Positions 11,463 to 24,900 of a stretch of 64,000 nt of DNA are shown here, in pieces. The DNA comes from Camelus bactrianus (lineage: Eukaryota; Chordata; Mammalia; Artiodactyla; Camelidae), in NCBI RefSeq assembly GCF_048773025.1, contig NC_133546.1:86123816-86187815 (forward strand), given 5' to 3'. The notes beneath the pieces were generated by a model. It ran no database searches. It worked only from the letters and a program-made list of their open reading frames with translations, and had not been told where the DNA came from. Position 1 is the first letter of the stretch, and each line of letters starts with the position of its first letter. Made by a program: the position numbers and the translations under genes.

Positions 11463-12706
11463 GATGAACGAACGTCTCTCCAAATGCTCAGTTCTGAGAG
11501 ATAAGTGTGTGTGAAAGCCGCACTTCACATAGCTTGTTGGGAAAAGAAAGTTTCTTTTCAATTGCAAACTCCAAACCATACATATATAAGGTGAGGTACT
11601 AGCTCCAACTCGGTTTTACACTGAAAACTGCAGGAACATCAAACCGGCACTAGGAAACAGACTGAGAAACCAGAGAAAAAGTTTCTCCTGCAATCCGTTC
11701 CCATTGTGCTAGATGAACGAACGTCTCTCCACCTGCTCAGTTCTGAGAGATAAGTGTGTGTGAAAGCCGTCCTTCACCTAGCTTGTTGGGAACACAAAGT
11801 TTCTTTTCAGTTGCAAACTCCACTCCATACATATATATGAGGAGGTTCTAACTCCAACTCGGTTTTACAGTGAAAACTGCAGGAACTTCAACCCGGCACT
11901 AGGAAACAGACTGAGATACCAGAGTAAAAGTTTCTCCTGCAACCTGTTCCCTTTGTGCTAGATGAACGAACGTCTATCCACATGCTCAGTTCTGAGAGAT
12001 AAGTATGTGTTTAAGCCGTCCTTCACCTAGCTTGTTGGGAACACAAAGTTTCTTTTCACTTGCAAACTACACTCCATACATATATATGGGGAGGTACAAG
12101 CTCCAACTCGGTTTTACAGTGAAAACTGCAGGAACTTCAAACCGGCACTAGGAAACAGACTGAGAAAACAGAGTAAAAGTTTCTCCTCCAACCCGTTCCT
12201 TTTGTGCTAGATGAACGAACGTCTCTCCACATGCTCAGTTCTGAGAGATAAGTATGTGTTTAAGCGGTCCTTCACATAGCTTGTTGGGAACACAAAGTTT
12301 CTTTTCACTTGCAAACTACACTCCATACATATATATGGGGAGGTACTAGCTCCAACTCGGTTTTACAGTGAAAATTGCAGGAACATCAAACCGGCACTAG
12401 GAAACAGACTGAGAAACCAGAGAAAAAGTTTCTCCTGCATCCCGTTCCCTTTGTGCTAGATGAACGAACGTCTCTCCACATGCTCAGTTCTGAGAGATAT
12501 GTGTGTGTGAAAGCCGTCCTTCACCTAGCTTGTTGGGAACGCAAAGTTTCTTTTCACTTGCAAACTCCACTCCATACATATATATGGGGAGGTACTAGCT
12601 CCAACTCGGTTTTACAGTGAAAACTGCAGGAACTTCAAACCGGCACTAGGAAACAGACTGAGAAACCAGAGTAAAATTTCTCCTGCAACCCGTTCCCTTT
12701 GTGATA
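11463..12706 (+). repeat. S-P-Q-R-T run
   Basis: Units at 11463 (S, with TTTCAATTGC), 11712 (P), 11961 (Q), 12210 (R) and 12459 (T). The same kinds of unit as elsewhere in the left block, without gaps. Confidence 0.75.
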
Positions 12707-14946
12707 GATGAACGAACGTCTCTCCACCTGCTCAGTTCTGAGAGAAAAGTGTGTGTGAAAGCCGTACTTCATCTAGATTGTTGGGAACACAAAGTTTCTT
12801 TTCAGTTGCAAACTGCACTTCATACATATATATGGGGAGGTTCTAGCTCCAACTCGTTTTTACAGTGAAAAATGCAGGAACTTCAAACCGGCAGTAGGAA
12901 ACAGACTGAGAAACCAGAGAAAAAGTTTCTCCTGCAACCCGTTCCCTTTGTGCTAGATGAACGAACGTCTCTCCACATGCTCAGTTCTGAGAGATAAGTG
13001 TGTGTGAAAGCCGTCCTTCACCTAGCTTGTTGGGAACACAAAGTTTCTTTTCAGTTGCAAACTCCACTCCATACATATATATGGGGAAGTTCTAACTCCA
13101 ACTCAGTTTTACAGTGAAAACTGCAGGAACTTCAAACCGGCACTAGGAAACAGACTGAGAAACCAGAGTAATAGATTCTCCTGCAACCCATTCCCTTTGT
13201 GCTAGATGAACGAACGTCTCTCCAAATGCTCAGTTCTGAGAGATAAGTGTGTGTGAAAGCCGCACTTCACATAGCTTGTTGGGAAAAGGAAGTTTCTTTT
13301 CACTTGCAAACTCCAAACCATACATATATAAGGTGAGGTACTAGCTCCAACTCGGTTTTACACTGAAAATTGCAGGAACATCAAACCGGCACTAGGAAAC
13401 AGACTGAGAAACCAGAGAAAAAGTTTCTCCTGCATCCCGTTCCCTTTGTGCTAGATGAACGAACGTCTCTCCACATGCTCAGTTCTGAGAGATATGTGTG
13501 TGTGAAAGCCGTCCTTCACCTAGCTTGTTGGGAACGCAAAGTTTCTTTTCACTTGCAAACTCCACTCCATACATATATATGGGGAGGTACTAGCTCCAAC
13601 TCGGTTTTACAGTGAAAACTGCAGGAACTTCAAACCGGCACTAGGAAACAGACTGAGAAACCAGAGTAAAATTTCTCCTGCAACCCGTTCCCTTTGTGCT
13701 AGATGAACGAACGTCTCTCCACCTGCTCAGTTCTGAGAGATAAGTGTGTGTGAAAGCCGTCCTTCACCTAGCTTGTTGGGAACACAAAGTTTCTTTTCAG
13801 TTGCAAACTCCACTCCATACATATATATGAGGAGGTTCTAACTCCAACTCGGTTTTACAGTGAAAACTGAAGGAACTTCAACCCGGCACTAGGAAACAGA
13901 CTGAGATACCAGAGTAAAAGTTTCTCCTGCAAACTGTTCCCTTTGTGCTAGATGAACGAACGTCTATCCACATGCTCAGTTCTGAGAGATAAGTATGTGT
14001 TTAAGCCGTCCTTCACCTAGCTTGTTGGGAACACAAAGTTTCTTTTCACTTGCAAACTACACTCCATACATATATATGGGGAGGTACAAGCTCCAACTCG
14101 GTTTTACAGTGAAAACTGCAGGAACTTCAAACCGGCACTAGGAAACAGACTGAGAAACCAGAGTACAAGTTTCTCCTCCAACCCGTTCTTTTTGTGCTAG
14201 ATGAACGAACGTCTCTCCACATGCTCAGTTCTGAGAGATAAGTATGTGTTTAAGCCGTCCTTCACATAGCTTGTTGGGAACACAAAGTTTCTTTTCACTT
14301 GCAAACTACACTCCATACATATATATGGGGAGGTACTAGCTCCAACTCGGTTTTACAGTGAAAACTGCAGGAACATCAAACCGGCACTAGGAAACAGACT
14401 GAGAAACCAGAGAAAAAGTTTCTCCTTCATCCCGTTCCCTTTGTGCTAGATGAACAAACGTCTCTCCACATGCTCAGTTCAGAGAGATATGTGTGTGTGA
14501 AAGCCGTCCTTCACCTAGCTTGTTGGGAACACACAGTTTCTTTTCACTTGTAATCTCCACTCCATACATATATATGGGGTGGTTCTAGCTCCAACTCGGT
14601 TTTACAGTAAAAACTGCAGGAACTTCAATCCGGCACTAGGAAACAGACTGAGTAAACAGAGTAAAAGTTTCTCCTGCAACCCGTTCCATTTGTGCAAGAT
14701 GAACGAACGTCTCTCCACATGCTCAGTTCTGAGAGATAAGTGTGTGGGAAAGCCGTCCTTCACATAGCTTGGTGGGAACACATAGTTTCTTTTCACTTGC
14801 AAACTCCAATCCATACATATATATGGGGAGGTACTAGCTCCAACTCGGTTTTACAGTGAAAACTGCAGGAACTTCAAACCGACAGTAGGAAACAGTCTGA
14901 GAAACCAGAGTATTTGTTTCCCCTGCAACCCGTTCACTTTGTGCTA
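12707..14946 (+). repeat. Nine-monomer cassette U-V-S-T-P-Q-R-T'-W, copy 2
   Basis: Units at 12707, 12956, 13205, 13454, 13702, 13951, 14200, 14449 and 14698. It matches 3752-5989 unit for unit at an offset of 8,955 bp, including the rare GAGTAATAGATTC (near 13167) and GGGAAAAGGAAG (near 13282). Confidence 0.85.
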
Positions 14947-15195
14947 GATGAACGAAAGTCTCTCCACATGCTCAGTTCTGAGAGATAAGTGTGTGTGAAA
15001 GCCGTCCTTCACCTAGCTTGTTGGGAACACAAAATTTCTTTTCAGTTGCAAACTCCAATCCATACATACATAAGGGGTGGTACTAGCTCCAACTCGGTAT
15101 TACAGTGAAAAATGCAATAACTTCAAAACGGCACTAGGAAACAGACTGAGAAACCAGAGTAAAAGTTCCTCCTGCAAACCGTTCCCTTTGTGCTA
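14947..15195 (+). repeat. Singleton divergent monomer
   Basis: Unit between the W of the nine-monomer cassette and the third X cassette. It carries CGAAAGTCTC, CATACATAAGGGGTGG and AATGCAATAACTTC, a combination I did not see in another unit. The preceding tail (GAGTATTTGTTTCCCC) is also unusual. Confidence 0.6.
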
Positions 15196-16687
15196 GATGA
15201 ACGAACGTCTCTCCACATGCTCAGTTCTGAGAGAAAAGTGTGTGTGAAATCCGTCCTTCACCTAGCTTGTTGGGAACACAAAGTTTCTTTTCAGTTGCAA
15301 ACTCCAATCCATAAATATATACGGGGAGGTAATAGCTCCAACTCTGTTTTACAGTGAAAACTGTAGGAACTTCAAACCGGCATTAGGAAACAGACTGAGA
15401 AACCAGAATAAATGTTTCTCCTGCAGGCCGTTTACTTTGTGCTAGATGAAAGAACGTCTCTCCACATACTCAGTTCTGAGAGATAAGTGTGTGCGAAAGC
15501 CGTCCTTCACCTAGCTTGTTGGGAACACAAAGTTTCTTTTCAGTTGCAATCTCCATTCCATACATATATATGGGGATTAACTAGCTCCAACTCGGTTTTA
15601 CAGTGAAAACTGAAGGAACTTCAAAACGGCACTAGGAAACAGACTGAGAAACCAGAGTATATGTTTCTCCTGCAACCTGTTCCCTTAGTGCTAGATGAAC
15701 GAACGTCTCTCCACATGCTCAGTTCTGAGAGAAAAATGTGTGTGAAATCCGTACTTCACCTAGCTTGTAGGGAACACAAAGATTCTTTTCAGTTGCAAAC
15801 TCCACTCCATACATATATATGGGGAAGTTCTAACTCCAACTCAGTTTTACAGTGAAAACTGCAGGAACTTCAAACCGGCACTAGGAAACAGACAGAGAAA
15901 CCAGAGTAAAAGTTTCTCCTGCAACCCATTCCCTTTGTGCTAGATGAACGAACGTCTCTCCAAATGCTCAGTTCTGAGAGATAAGTGTGTGTGAAAGCCG
16001 CACTTCACATAGCTTGTTGGGAAAACAAAGTTTCTTTTCACTTGCAAACTCCAAACCATACATATATAAGGTGAGGTACTAGCTCCAACACGGTTTTACA
16101 CTGAAAACTGCAGGAACATCAAACCGGCACTAGGAAACAGACTGAGAAACCAGAGAAAAAGTTTCTCCTGCATCCCGTTCCCTTTGTGCTAGATGAACGA
16201 ACGTCTCTCCAGATGCTCAGTTCTGAGAGATATGTGTGTGTGAAAGCCGTCCTTCACATAGCTTGTTGGGAACGCAAAGTTTCTTTTCACTTGCAAACTC
16301 CACTCCATACATATATATGGGTAGGTACTAGCTCCAACTCGGTTTTACAGTGAAAACTGCAGGAACTTCAAACCGGCACTAGGAAACAGACTGAGAAACC
16401 AGAGTAAAATTTCTCCTGCAACCCGTTCCCTTTGGCTAGATGAACGAACGTCTCTCCACCTGCTCAGTTCTGAGAGAAAATTGTGTGCGAAAGCCGTAGT
16501 TCATCTAGATTGTTGGGAACACAAAGTTTCTTTTCAGTTGCAAACTGCACTTCATACATATATATGGGGAGGTTCTAGCTCCAACTCGTTTTTACAGTGA
16601 AAAATGAAGGAACTTCAAACCGGCACTAGGAAACAGACTGAGAAACCAGAGAAAAAGTTTCTCCTGCAACCCGTTCCCTTTGTGCTA
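15196..16687 (+). repeat. X cassette plus S-T-U, copy 3
   Basis: Units at 15196, 15445, 15694, 15943 (S), 16192 (T) and 16439 (U). Same order as 9971-11462. The step into the U unit is only 247 bp because CCCTTTGGCTAG has lost two bases. Confidence 0.8.
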
Positions 16688-17432
16688 GATGAACGAACGT
16701 CTCTCCACATGCTCAGTTCTGAGAGATAAGTGTGTGTGAAAGCCGTCCTTCACCTAGCTTGTTGGGAACACAAAGTTTCTTTTCAGTTGCAAACTCCACT
16801 CCATACATATATATGGGGAAGTTCTAACTCCAACTCAGTTTTACAGTGAAAACTGCAGGAACTTCAAACCGGCACTAGGAAACAGACTGAGAAACCAGAG
16901 TAAAATTTCTCCTGCAACCCATTCCCTTTGTGCTAGATGAACGAACGTCTCTCCAAATGCTCAGTTCTGAGAGATAAGTGTGTGTGAAAGCCGCACTTCA
17001 CATAGCTTGTTGGGAAAAGAAAGTTTCTTTTCACTTGCAAACTCCAAACCATACATATATAAGGTGAGGTACTAGCTCCAACTCGGTTTTACACTGAAAA
17101 CTGCAGGAACATCAAACCGGCACTAGGAAAAAGACTGAGAAACCAGAGAAAATGTTTCTCCTGCTTCCCGTTCCCTTTGTGCTAGATGAACGAACGTCTC
17201 TCCACATGCTCAGTTCTGAGAGATATGTGTGTGTGAAAGCCGTCCTTCACCTAGCTTGTTGGGAACGCAAAGTTTCTTTTCACTTGCAAACTCCACTCCA
17301 TACATATATATGGGGAGGTACTAGCTCCAACTCGGTTTTACAGTGAAAACTGCAGGAACTTCAAACCGGCACTAGGAAACAGACTGAGAAACCAGAGTAA
17401 AATTTCTCCTGCAACCCGTTCCCTTTGTGCTA
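16688..17432 (+). repeat. V-S-T run
   Basis: Units at 16688 (V), 16936 (S) and 17185 (T). Together with U at 16439 they form another U-V-S-T quartet, like 3752-4746 and 12707-13701. Confidence 0.8.
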
Positions 17433-17681
17433 GATGAACGAACGTCTCTCCACCTGCTCAGTTCTGAGAGATAAGTGTGTGTGAAAGCCGTCCTTCACCT
17501 AGCTTGTTGGGAACACAAAGTTTCTTTTCAGTTGCAAACTCCACTCCATACATATAAATGAGGAGGTTCTAACTCCAACACGGTTTTACAGTGAAAACTG
17601 CAGGAAATTCAACCCGGCACTAGGAAACAGACTGAGAAAACAGAGTAAAAGTTTCTCCTCCAACCCGTTCCTTTTGTGCTA
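17433..17681 (+). repeat. P/Q hybrid monomer
   Basis: The unit begins as P (CCACCTGCTCAG, GAGGAGGTTCTAACTCC, TTCAACCCGGC) and ends as Q (GAGAAAACAGAG, CTCCTCCAACCCG). It is followed directly by R at 17682. The P-Q-R triplet has therefore become a doublet by one crossover about three quarters of the way through the unit, between about 17612 and 17635. Confidence 0.8.
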
Positions 17682-18178
17682 GATGAACGAACCTCTCTCC
17701 ACATGCTCAGTTCTGAGAGATAAGTATGTGTTTAAGCCGTCCTTCACATAGCTTGTTGGGAACACAAAGTTTCTTTTCACTTGCAAACTACACTCCATAC
17801 ATATATATGGGGAGGTACTAGCTCCAACTCGGTTTTACAGTGAAAACTGCAGGAACATCAAACCGGCACTAGGAAACAGACTGAGAAACCAGAGAAAAAG
17901 TTTCTCCTGCATCCCGTTCCCTTTGTGCTAGATGAACGAACGTCTCTCCACATGCTCAGTTCTGAGAGATATGTGTGTGTGAAAGCCGTCATTCACCTAG
18001 CTTGTTGGGAACGCAAAGTTTCTTTTCACTTGCAAACTCCACTCCATACATATATATGGGGAGGTACTAGCTCCAACTCGGTTTTACAGTGAAAACTGCA
18101 GGAACTTCAAACTGGCACTAGGAAACAGACAGAGAAAACAGAGTAAAATTTCTCCTGCAACCCGTTCCCTTTGTGCTA
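17682..18178 (+). repeat. R and T monomers before the 15-mer HOR
   Basis: Units at 17682 (R, with CGAACCTCTC) and 17931 (T). They are the same types as m14 and m15 of the following HOR; the T unit shares CCGTCATTCACC with m15. The HOR-type sequence may therefore start slightly upstream of 18179. Confidence 0.7.
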
Positions 18179-21100
18179 GATGAACGAACGTCTCTCCACA
18201 TGCTCAGTTCTGAGAGATAAGTGTGTGCGAAAGCCGTACTTCATCTGGATTGTTGGGAACACAAAGCTTCTTTTCAGTTGCAAACTGCACTCCATACATA
18301 TATATGGGGAGGTTCTAGCTCCAACGCGTTTTTACAGTGAAAAATGCAGGAACTTCAAACCGGCACTAGGAAACAGACTGAGAAACCAGAGAAAAAGTTT
18401 CTCCTGCAACCCGGTCCCTTTGTGCTAGATGAACGAACGTCTCTCCACATGCTCAGTTCTGAGAGATAATTGTGTGTGAAAGCCGTCCTTCACCTAGCTT
18501 GTTGGGAACACAAAGTTTCTTTTCAGTTGCAAACTCCACTCCATACATATATATGAGGAGGTTCTAACTCCAACTCGGATTTACAGTGAAAAGTGCAGGA
18601 AGTTCAACCCGACACTAGGAAACAGACTGAGATACCAGAGTAAAAGTTTCTCCTGCAACCTGTTCCCTTTGTGCTAGATGAACGAACGTCTATCCACATG
18701 CTCAGTTCTGAGAGATAAGTATGTGTTTAAGCCGTCCTTCACCTAGCTTGTTGGGAACACAAAGTTCCTTTTCACTTGCAAACTACACTCCATACATATA
18801 TATGGGGAGGTACAAGCTCCAACTCGGTTTTACAGTGAAAACTGCAGGAACTTCAAACCGGCACTAGGAAACAGACTGAGAAAACAGAGTAAAAGTTTCT
18901 CCTCCAACCCGTTCCTTTTGTGCTAGATGAACGAACGTCTCTCCACATGCTCAGTTCTGAGAGATAAGTATGTGTTTAAGCCGTCCTTCACATAGCTTGT
19001 TGAGAACACAAAGTTTCTTTTCAATTGCAAACTACACTCCATACATATATATGGGGAGGTACTAGCTCCAACTCGGTTTTACAGTGAAAACTGCAGGAAC
19101 TTCAAACCGGCACTAGGAAACAGACTGAGAAACAGAATAAAAGTTTCTCCTCCAACCTGTTCCTTTTGTGCTAGATGAACGAACGTCTCTCCACATGCTC
19201 AGTTCTGAGAGATAATTGTGTGTGAAAGCCGTCCTATACCTAGCTTGTTGGGAACACAATGTTTCTTTTCAGTTGCAAACTCCAGACCATACATATATAT
19301 GGGGAGGTTCTAACTCCAACTCGGTTTTACAGTGAAAACTGCAGGAACTTCAACCCGACACTAGGAAACAGACTGAGATACCAGAGTAAAAGTTTCTCCT
19401 GCAACCCGTTCCGTTTGTGCTAGATGAACGAACGTCTCTCCACATTCTCAGTTCTGAGAGATATGTATGTGTGAATGTCATCCTACACATAGCTTGTTGG
19501 GAAAACTAAGTTTCTTTTCACTAGCTAACTCCACTCCATACATATATATGGGGAGGTACTAGCTCCAATTCGATTTTACAGTGAAAACTGCAGGAACTTC
19601 AAACCGGCACTAGGAAACAGACTGAGAAACCAGAGTAAAAGTTTCTCCTCCAACCCGTTCCCTTTGTGCTAGATGAACGAACTTCTCTCCACATGCTAAG
19701 TTCTGAGAGATAAGTGTGTGTGAATGCCGTTCTTCACCTAGCTTGTAGGGAACACAAAGTTCCTTTTCACTTGCAAACTCCACTCCATACATATATATGG
19801 GCAGGTACTAGCTTCAAATCGTTTTTACACTGAAAACTGCAGGAACTTCAAACCGGCACTAGGAAACGGACAGAGAAACCAGAGTAAAAGTTTCTCCTGC
19901 AACACGATCCCTTTGTGTTAGATGAACGAACGTCTCTCCACATGCTCAGTTCTGAGACATAAGTGTGTGTGAAAGCGGTCCTTCACATAGCTTGTTGGGA
20001 ACACAAAGTTTCTTTTCACTTGCAAACTCCAGTCCATACATATATATGGGGAGGTACTAGCTCCAACTCGGTTTTACAGTGAAAACTGCAGGAACTTCAA
20101 ACCGGCACTAGGAAACGGACAGAGAAACCAGAGAAAAAGTTTCTCCTGCAACCCGTTCCCTTTGTGCTAGATGAACGAACGTCTCTCCACATGCTCAGTT
20201 CTGAGGGATAAGTGTGTGTGAAAGCCGTCCTTCACATAGCTTGTTGGGAACACAAAGTTTCTTTTCACTTGCAAACTCCAGTCCATACATATATATGGGA
20301 AGATACAAGCTCCAAATCGGATTTACAGTGAAAACTGCAGGAAATTCAAACCGGCACTAGGAAACAGACTGAGAAACCAGAGTAAAAGTTTTCCCTGCAA
20401 CCCGTTCCCTTTGTGCTAGATGAACGAACTTCTCTCCACATGCTCAGTTCTGAGAGATAAGTGTGTGTGAAAGCCGTACTTCACCTAGCTTTTTGGGAAC
20501 ACAAAGTTTCTTTTCAGTTGCAAACTCAAATCCATACATATATATGGGGAGGTACTAGCTCCAACTCGGTTTTACAGTGAAAACTGCAGGAACTTCAAAG
20601 CGGCACTAGTAAACAGACTGAGAAACCAGAGTAAAAGTTTCTCCTGCATACCGTTCCCTTTGTGCTAGATGAAAGAACGTCTCTCCACATGCTCAGTTCT
20701 GAGAAAAAAGTGTGTGTGAATGCCGTCCTTCATCTAGCTTGTTGGGAACAAAATTTTCTTTTCACTTGCAAACTCCACTCCATACATATATATGGGGAGG
20801 TACTAGCTCCAACTCGGTTTTACAATGAAAACTGCATGAACTTCAAACAGGAACTAGGAAACAGACTGAGAAACCAGAGTAAAAGTTTCTACAGCAACCC
20901 GTTCCCTTTGTGCTAGATGAACGAACGTCTCTCCACATGCTCAGTTCTGAGAGATATGTGTGTGTGAAAGCCGTCCTTCACCTAGCTTGTTGGGAACGCA
21001 AAGTTTCTTTTCACTTGCAAACTCCACTCCATACATATATATGGGGAGGTGTCTAGCTCCAACTCGTTTTTACAGTAAAAAATGCAGGAACTTCAAAACG

Positions 21101-21911
21101 GCACTAGGAAACAGACTGAGAAACCAGAGAAAAAGTTTCTCCTGCAACCCGTTCCATTTGTGCTAGATGAACGAACGTCTCTCCACATGCTCAGTTTTGA
21201 GAGATAAGTGTGTGTGAAAGCCGTGCTTCACCTAGCTTGTTGGGAACACAAAGTTTCTTTTCACTTGCAAACTACACTCCATACATATATATGGGGAGGT
21301 ACAAGCTCCAACTCGGTTTTACAGTGAAAACTGCAGGAACTTCAAACCGGCACTAGGAAACAGACTGAGAAAACTGTGTAAAAGTTTCTCCTCCAACCCG
21401 TTCCTTTTGTGCTAGATGAACGAACGTCTCTCCACATGCTCAGTTCTGAGAGATAAGTATGTGTTTAAGCCGTCCTTCACATAGCTTGTTGGGAACACAA
21501 AGTTTCTTTTCACTTGCAAACTACACTCCATACATATATATGGGGAGGTAATAGCTCCAACTCGGTTTTACAGTGAACACTGCAGGAACATCAAACCGGC
21601 ACTAGGAAACAGACTGAGAAACCAGAGAAAAAGTTTCTCCTGCATCCCGTTCCCTTTGTGCTAGATGAACGAACGTCTCTCCACATGCTCAGTTCTGAGA
21701 GATATGTGTGTGTGAAAGCCGTCATTCACCTAGCTTGTTGGGAACGCAAAGTTTCTTTTCACTTGCAAACTCCACTCCATACATATATATGGGGAGGTAC
21801 TAGCTCCAACTCGGTTTTACAGTGAAAACTGCAGGAACTTCAAACTGGCACTAGGAAACAGACAGAGAAAACAGAGTAAAATTTCTCCTGCAACCCGTTC
21901 CCTTTGTGCTA
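18179..21911 (+). repeat. 15-monomer HOR, copy A1 (3,733 bp)
   Basis: Units m1-m15 start at 18179, 18428, 18677, 18926, 19174, 19423, 19672, 19921, 20170, 20419, 20668, 20916, 21166, 21415 and 21664. Markers: m1 GCGAAAGCC with TCTGGATTG (type U); m2 type P with GATAATTG; m3 type Q; m4 type R with CAATTGCAAAC; m5 CCTATACCTAG and AATGTTTC; m6 CACATTCTCAG and ATGCCATCC (ATGTCATCC only here); m7 CATGCTAAGTTC and CTTGTAGGG; m8 TTAGATG and GAGACATAAG; m9 GAGGGATAAG and GGGAAGATACAAG; m10 CGAACTTCTC and CTTTTTGGG; m11 GAGAAAAAAG; m12 GAGGTGTCTAGC; m13 CAGTTTTGAG; m14 type R; m15 type T with CCGTCATTC. Confidence 0.9.
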
Positions 21912-24900
21912 GATGAACGAACGTCTCTCCACATGCTCAGTTCTGAGAGATAAGTGTGTGCGAAAGCCGTACTTCATCTGGATTGTTGGGAACACAAAGC
22001 TTCTTTTCAGTTGCAAACTGCACTCCATACATATATATGGGGAGGTTCTAGCTCCAACGCGTTTTTACAGTGAAAAATGCAGGAACTTCAAACCGGCACT
22101 AGGAAACAGACTGAGAAACCAGAGAAAAAGTTTCTCCTGCAACCCGTTCCCTTTGTGCTAGATGAACGAACGTCTCTCCACATGCTCAGTTCTGAGAGAT
22201 AATTGTGTGTGAAAGCCGTCCTTCACCTAGCTTGTTGGGAACACAAAGTTTCTTTTCAGTTGCAAACTCCACTCCATACATATATATGAGGAGGTTCTAA
22301 CTCCAACTCGGATTTACAGTGAAAAGTGCAGGAAGTTCAACCCGACACTAGGAAACAGACTGAGATACCAGAGTAAAAGTTTCTCCTGCAACCTGTTCCA
22401 TTTGTGCTAGATGAACGAACGTCTATCCACATGCTCAGTTCTGAGAGATAAGTATGTGTTTAAGCCGTCCTTCACCTAGCTTGTTGGGAACACAAAGTTC
22501 CTTTTCACTTGCAAACTACACTCCATACATATATATGGGGAGGTACAAGCTCCAACTCGGTTTTACAGTGAAAACTGCAGGAACTTCAAACCGGCACTAG
22601 GAAACAGACTGAGAAAACAGAGTAAAAGTTTCTCCTCCAACCCGTTCCTTTTGTGCTAGATGAACGAACGTCTCTCCACATGCTCAGTTCTGAGAGATAA
22701 GTATGTGTTTAAGCCGTCCTTCACATAGCTTGTTGAGAACACAAAGTTTCTTTTCAATTGCAAACTACACTCCATACATATATATGGGGAGGTACTAGCT
22801 CCAACTCGGTTTTACAGTGAAAACTGCAGGAACTTCAAACCGGCACTAGGAAACAGACTGAGAAACAGAATAAAAGTTTCTCCTCCAACCCGTTCCTTTT
22901 GTGCTAGATGAACGAACGTCTCTCCACATGCTCAGTTCTGAGAGATAATTGTGTGTGAAAGCCGTCCTATACCTAGCTTGTTGGGAACACAATGTTTCTT
23001 TTCAGTTGCAAACTCCAGACCATACATATATATGGGGAGGTTCTAACTCCAACTCGGTTTTACAGTGAAAACTGCAGGAACTTCAACCCGACACTAGGAA
23101 ACAGACTGAGATACCAGAGTAAAAGTTTCTCCTGCAACCCGTTCCGTTTGTGCTAGATGAACGAACGTCTCTCCACATTCTCAGTTCTGAGAGATATGTA
23201 TGTGTGAATGCCATCCTACACATAGCTTGTTGGGAAAACTAAGTTTCTTTTCACTAGCTAACTCCACTCCATACATATATATGGGGAGGTACTAGCTCCA
23301 ATTCGATTTTACAGTGAAAACTGCAGGAACTTCAAACCGGCACTAGGAAACAGACTGAGAAACCAGAGTAAAAGTTTCTCCTCCTACCCGTTCCCTTTGT
23401 GCTAGATGAACGAACTTCTCTCCACATGCTAAGTTCTGAGAGATAAGTGTGTGTGAATGCCGTTCTTCACCTAGCTTGTAGGGAACACAAAGTTCCTTTT
23501 CACTTGCAAACTCCACTCCATACATATATATGGGCAGGTACTAGCTTCAAATCGTTTTTACACTGAAAACTGCAGGAACTTCAAACCGGCACTAGGAAAC
23601 GGACAGAGAAACCAGAGTAAAAGTTTCTCCTGCAACACGATCCCTTTGTGTTAGATGAACGAACGTCTCTCCACATGCTCAGTTCTGAGACATAAGTGTG
23701 TGTGAAAGCGGTCCTTCACATAGCTTGTTGGGAACACAAAGTTTCTTTTCACTTGCAAACTCCAGTCCATACATATATATGGGGAGGTACTAGCTCCAAC
23801 TCGGTTTTACAGTGAAAACTGCAGGAACTTCAAACCGGCACTAGGAAACGGACAGAGAAACCAGAGAAAAAGTTTCTCCTGCAACCCGTTCCCTTTGTGC
23901 TAGATGAACGAACGTCTCTCCACATGCTCAGTTCTGAGGGATAAGTGTGTGTGAAAGCCGTCCTTCACATAGCTTGTTGGGAACACAAAGTTTCTTTTCA
24001 CTTGCAAACTCCAGTCCATACATATATATGGGAAGATACAAGCTCCAAATCGGATTTACAGTGAAAACTGCAGGAAATTCAAACCGGCACTAGGAAACAG
24101 ACTGAGAAACCAGAGTAAAAGTTTTCCCTGCAACCCGTTCCCTTTGTGCTAGATGAACGAACTTCTCTCCACATGCTCAGTTCTGAGAGATAAGTGTGTG
24201 TGAAAGCCGTACTTCACCTAGCTTTTTGGGAACACAAAGTTTCTTTTCAGTTGCAAACTCAAATCCATACATATATATGGGGAGGTACTAGCTCCAAATC
24301 GGTTTTACAGTGAAAACTGCAGGAACTTCAAAGCGGCACTAGTAAACAGACTGAGAAACCAGAGTAAAAGTTTCTCCTGCATACCGTTCCCTTTGTGCTA
24401 GATGAAAGAACGTCTCTCCACATGCTCAGTTCTGAGAAAAAAGTGTGTGTGAATGCCGTCCTTCATCTAGCTTGTTGGGAACAAAATTTTCTTTTCACTT
24501 GCAAACTCCATTCCATACATATATATGGGGAGGTACTAGCTCCAACTCGGTTTTACAATGAAAACTGCATGAACTTCAAACAGGAACTAGGAAACAGACT
24601 GAGAAACCAGAGTAAAGGTTTCTACTGCAACCCGTTCCCTTTGTGCTAGATGAACGAACGTCTCTCCACATGCTCAGTTCTGAGAGATATGTGTGTGTGA
24701 AAGCCGTCCTTCACCTAGCTTGTTGGGAACGCAAAGTTTCTTTTCACTTGCAAACTCCACTCCATACATATATATGGGGAGGTGTCTAGCTCCAACTCGT
24801 TTTTACAGTAAAAAATGCAGGAACTTCAAAACGGCACTAGGAAACAGACTGAGAAACCAGAGAAAAAGTTTCTCCTGCAACCCGTTCCATTTGTGCTAGA

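Larger units (their letters stand above)
1..18178 (+). repeat. Left HOR block (types P,Q,R,S,T,U,V,W,X)
   Basis: About 73 monomers. Types are told apart by fixed variants. P: GAGGAGGTTCTAACTCC. Q: CTATCCACATG with GGTACAAGCTCC. R: TATGTGTTTAAG with ACATAGCTTG. S: CCGCACTTCACATAG with ATATATAAGGTGAGG. T: GATATGTGTGTGTG with GAACGCAAAG. U: GCGAAAGCCGTACTTC with AGATTG. V: GGGGAAGTTCTAACTCC. W: GCAAGATGAACG with TTGGTGGG. X: a run of three units, the first with GAAATCCGTCC. The recurrent orders are P-Q-R, U-V-S-T and T'-W, where T' is a T variant with CTTGTAATCTCC. No single HOR period fills the block. Confidence 0.8.
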
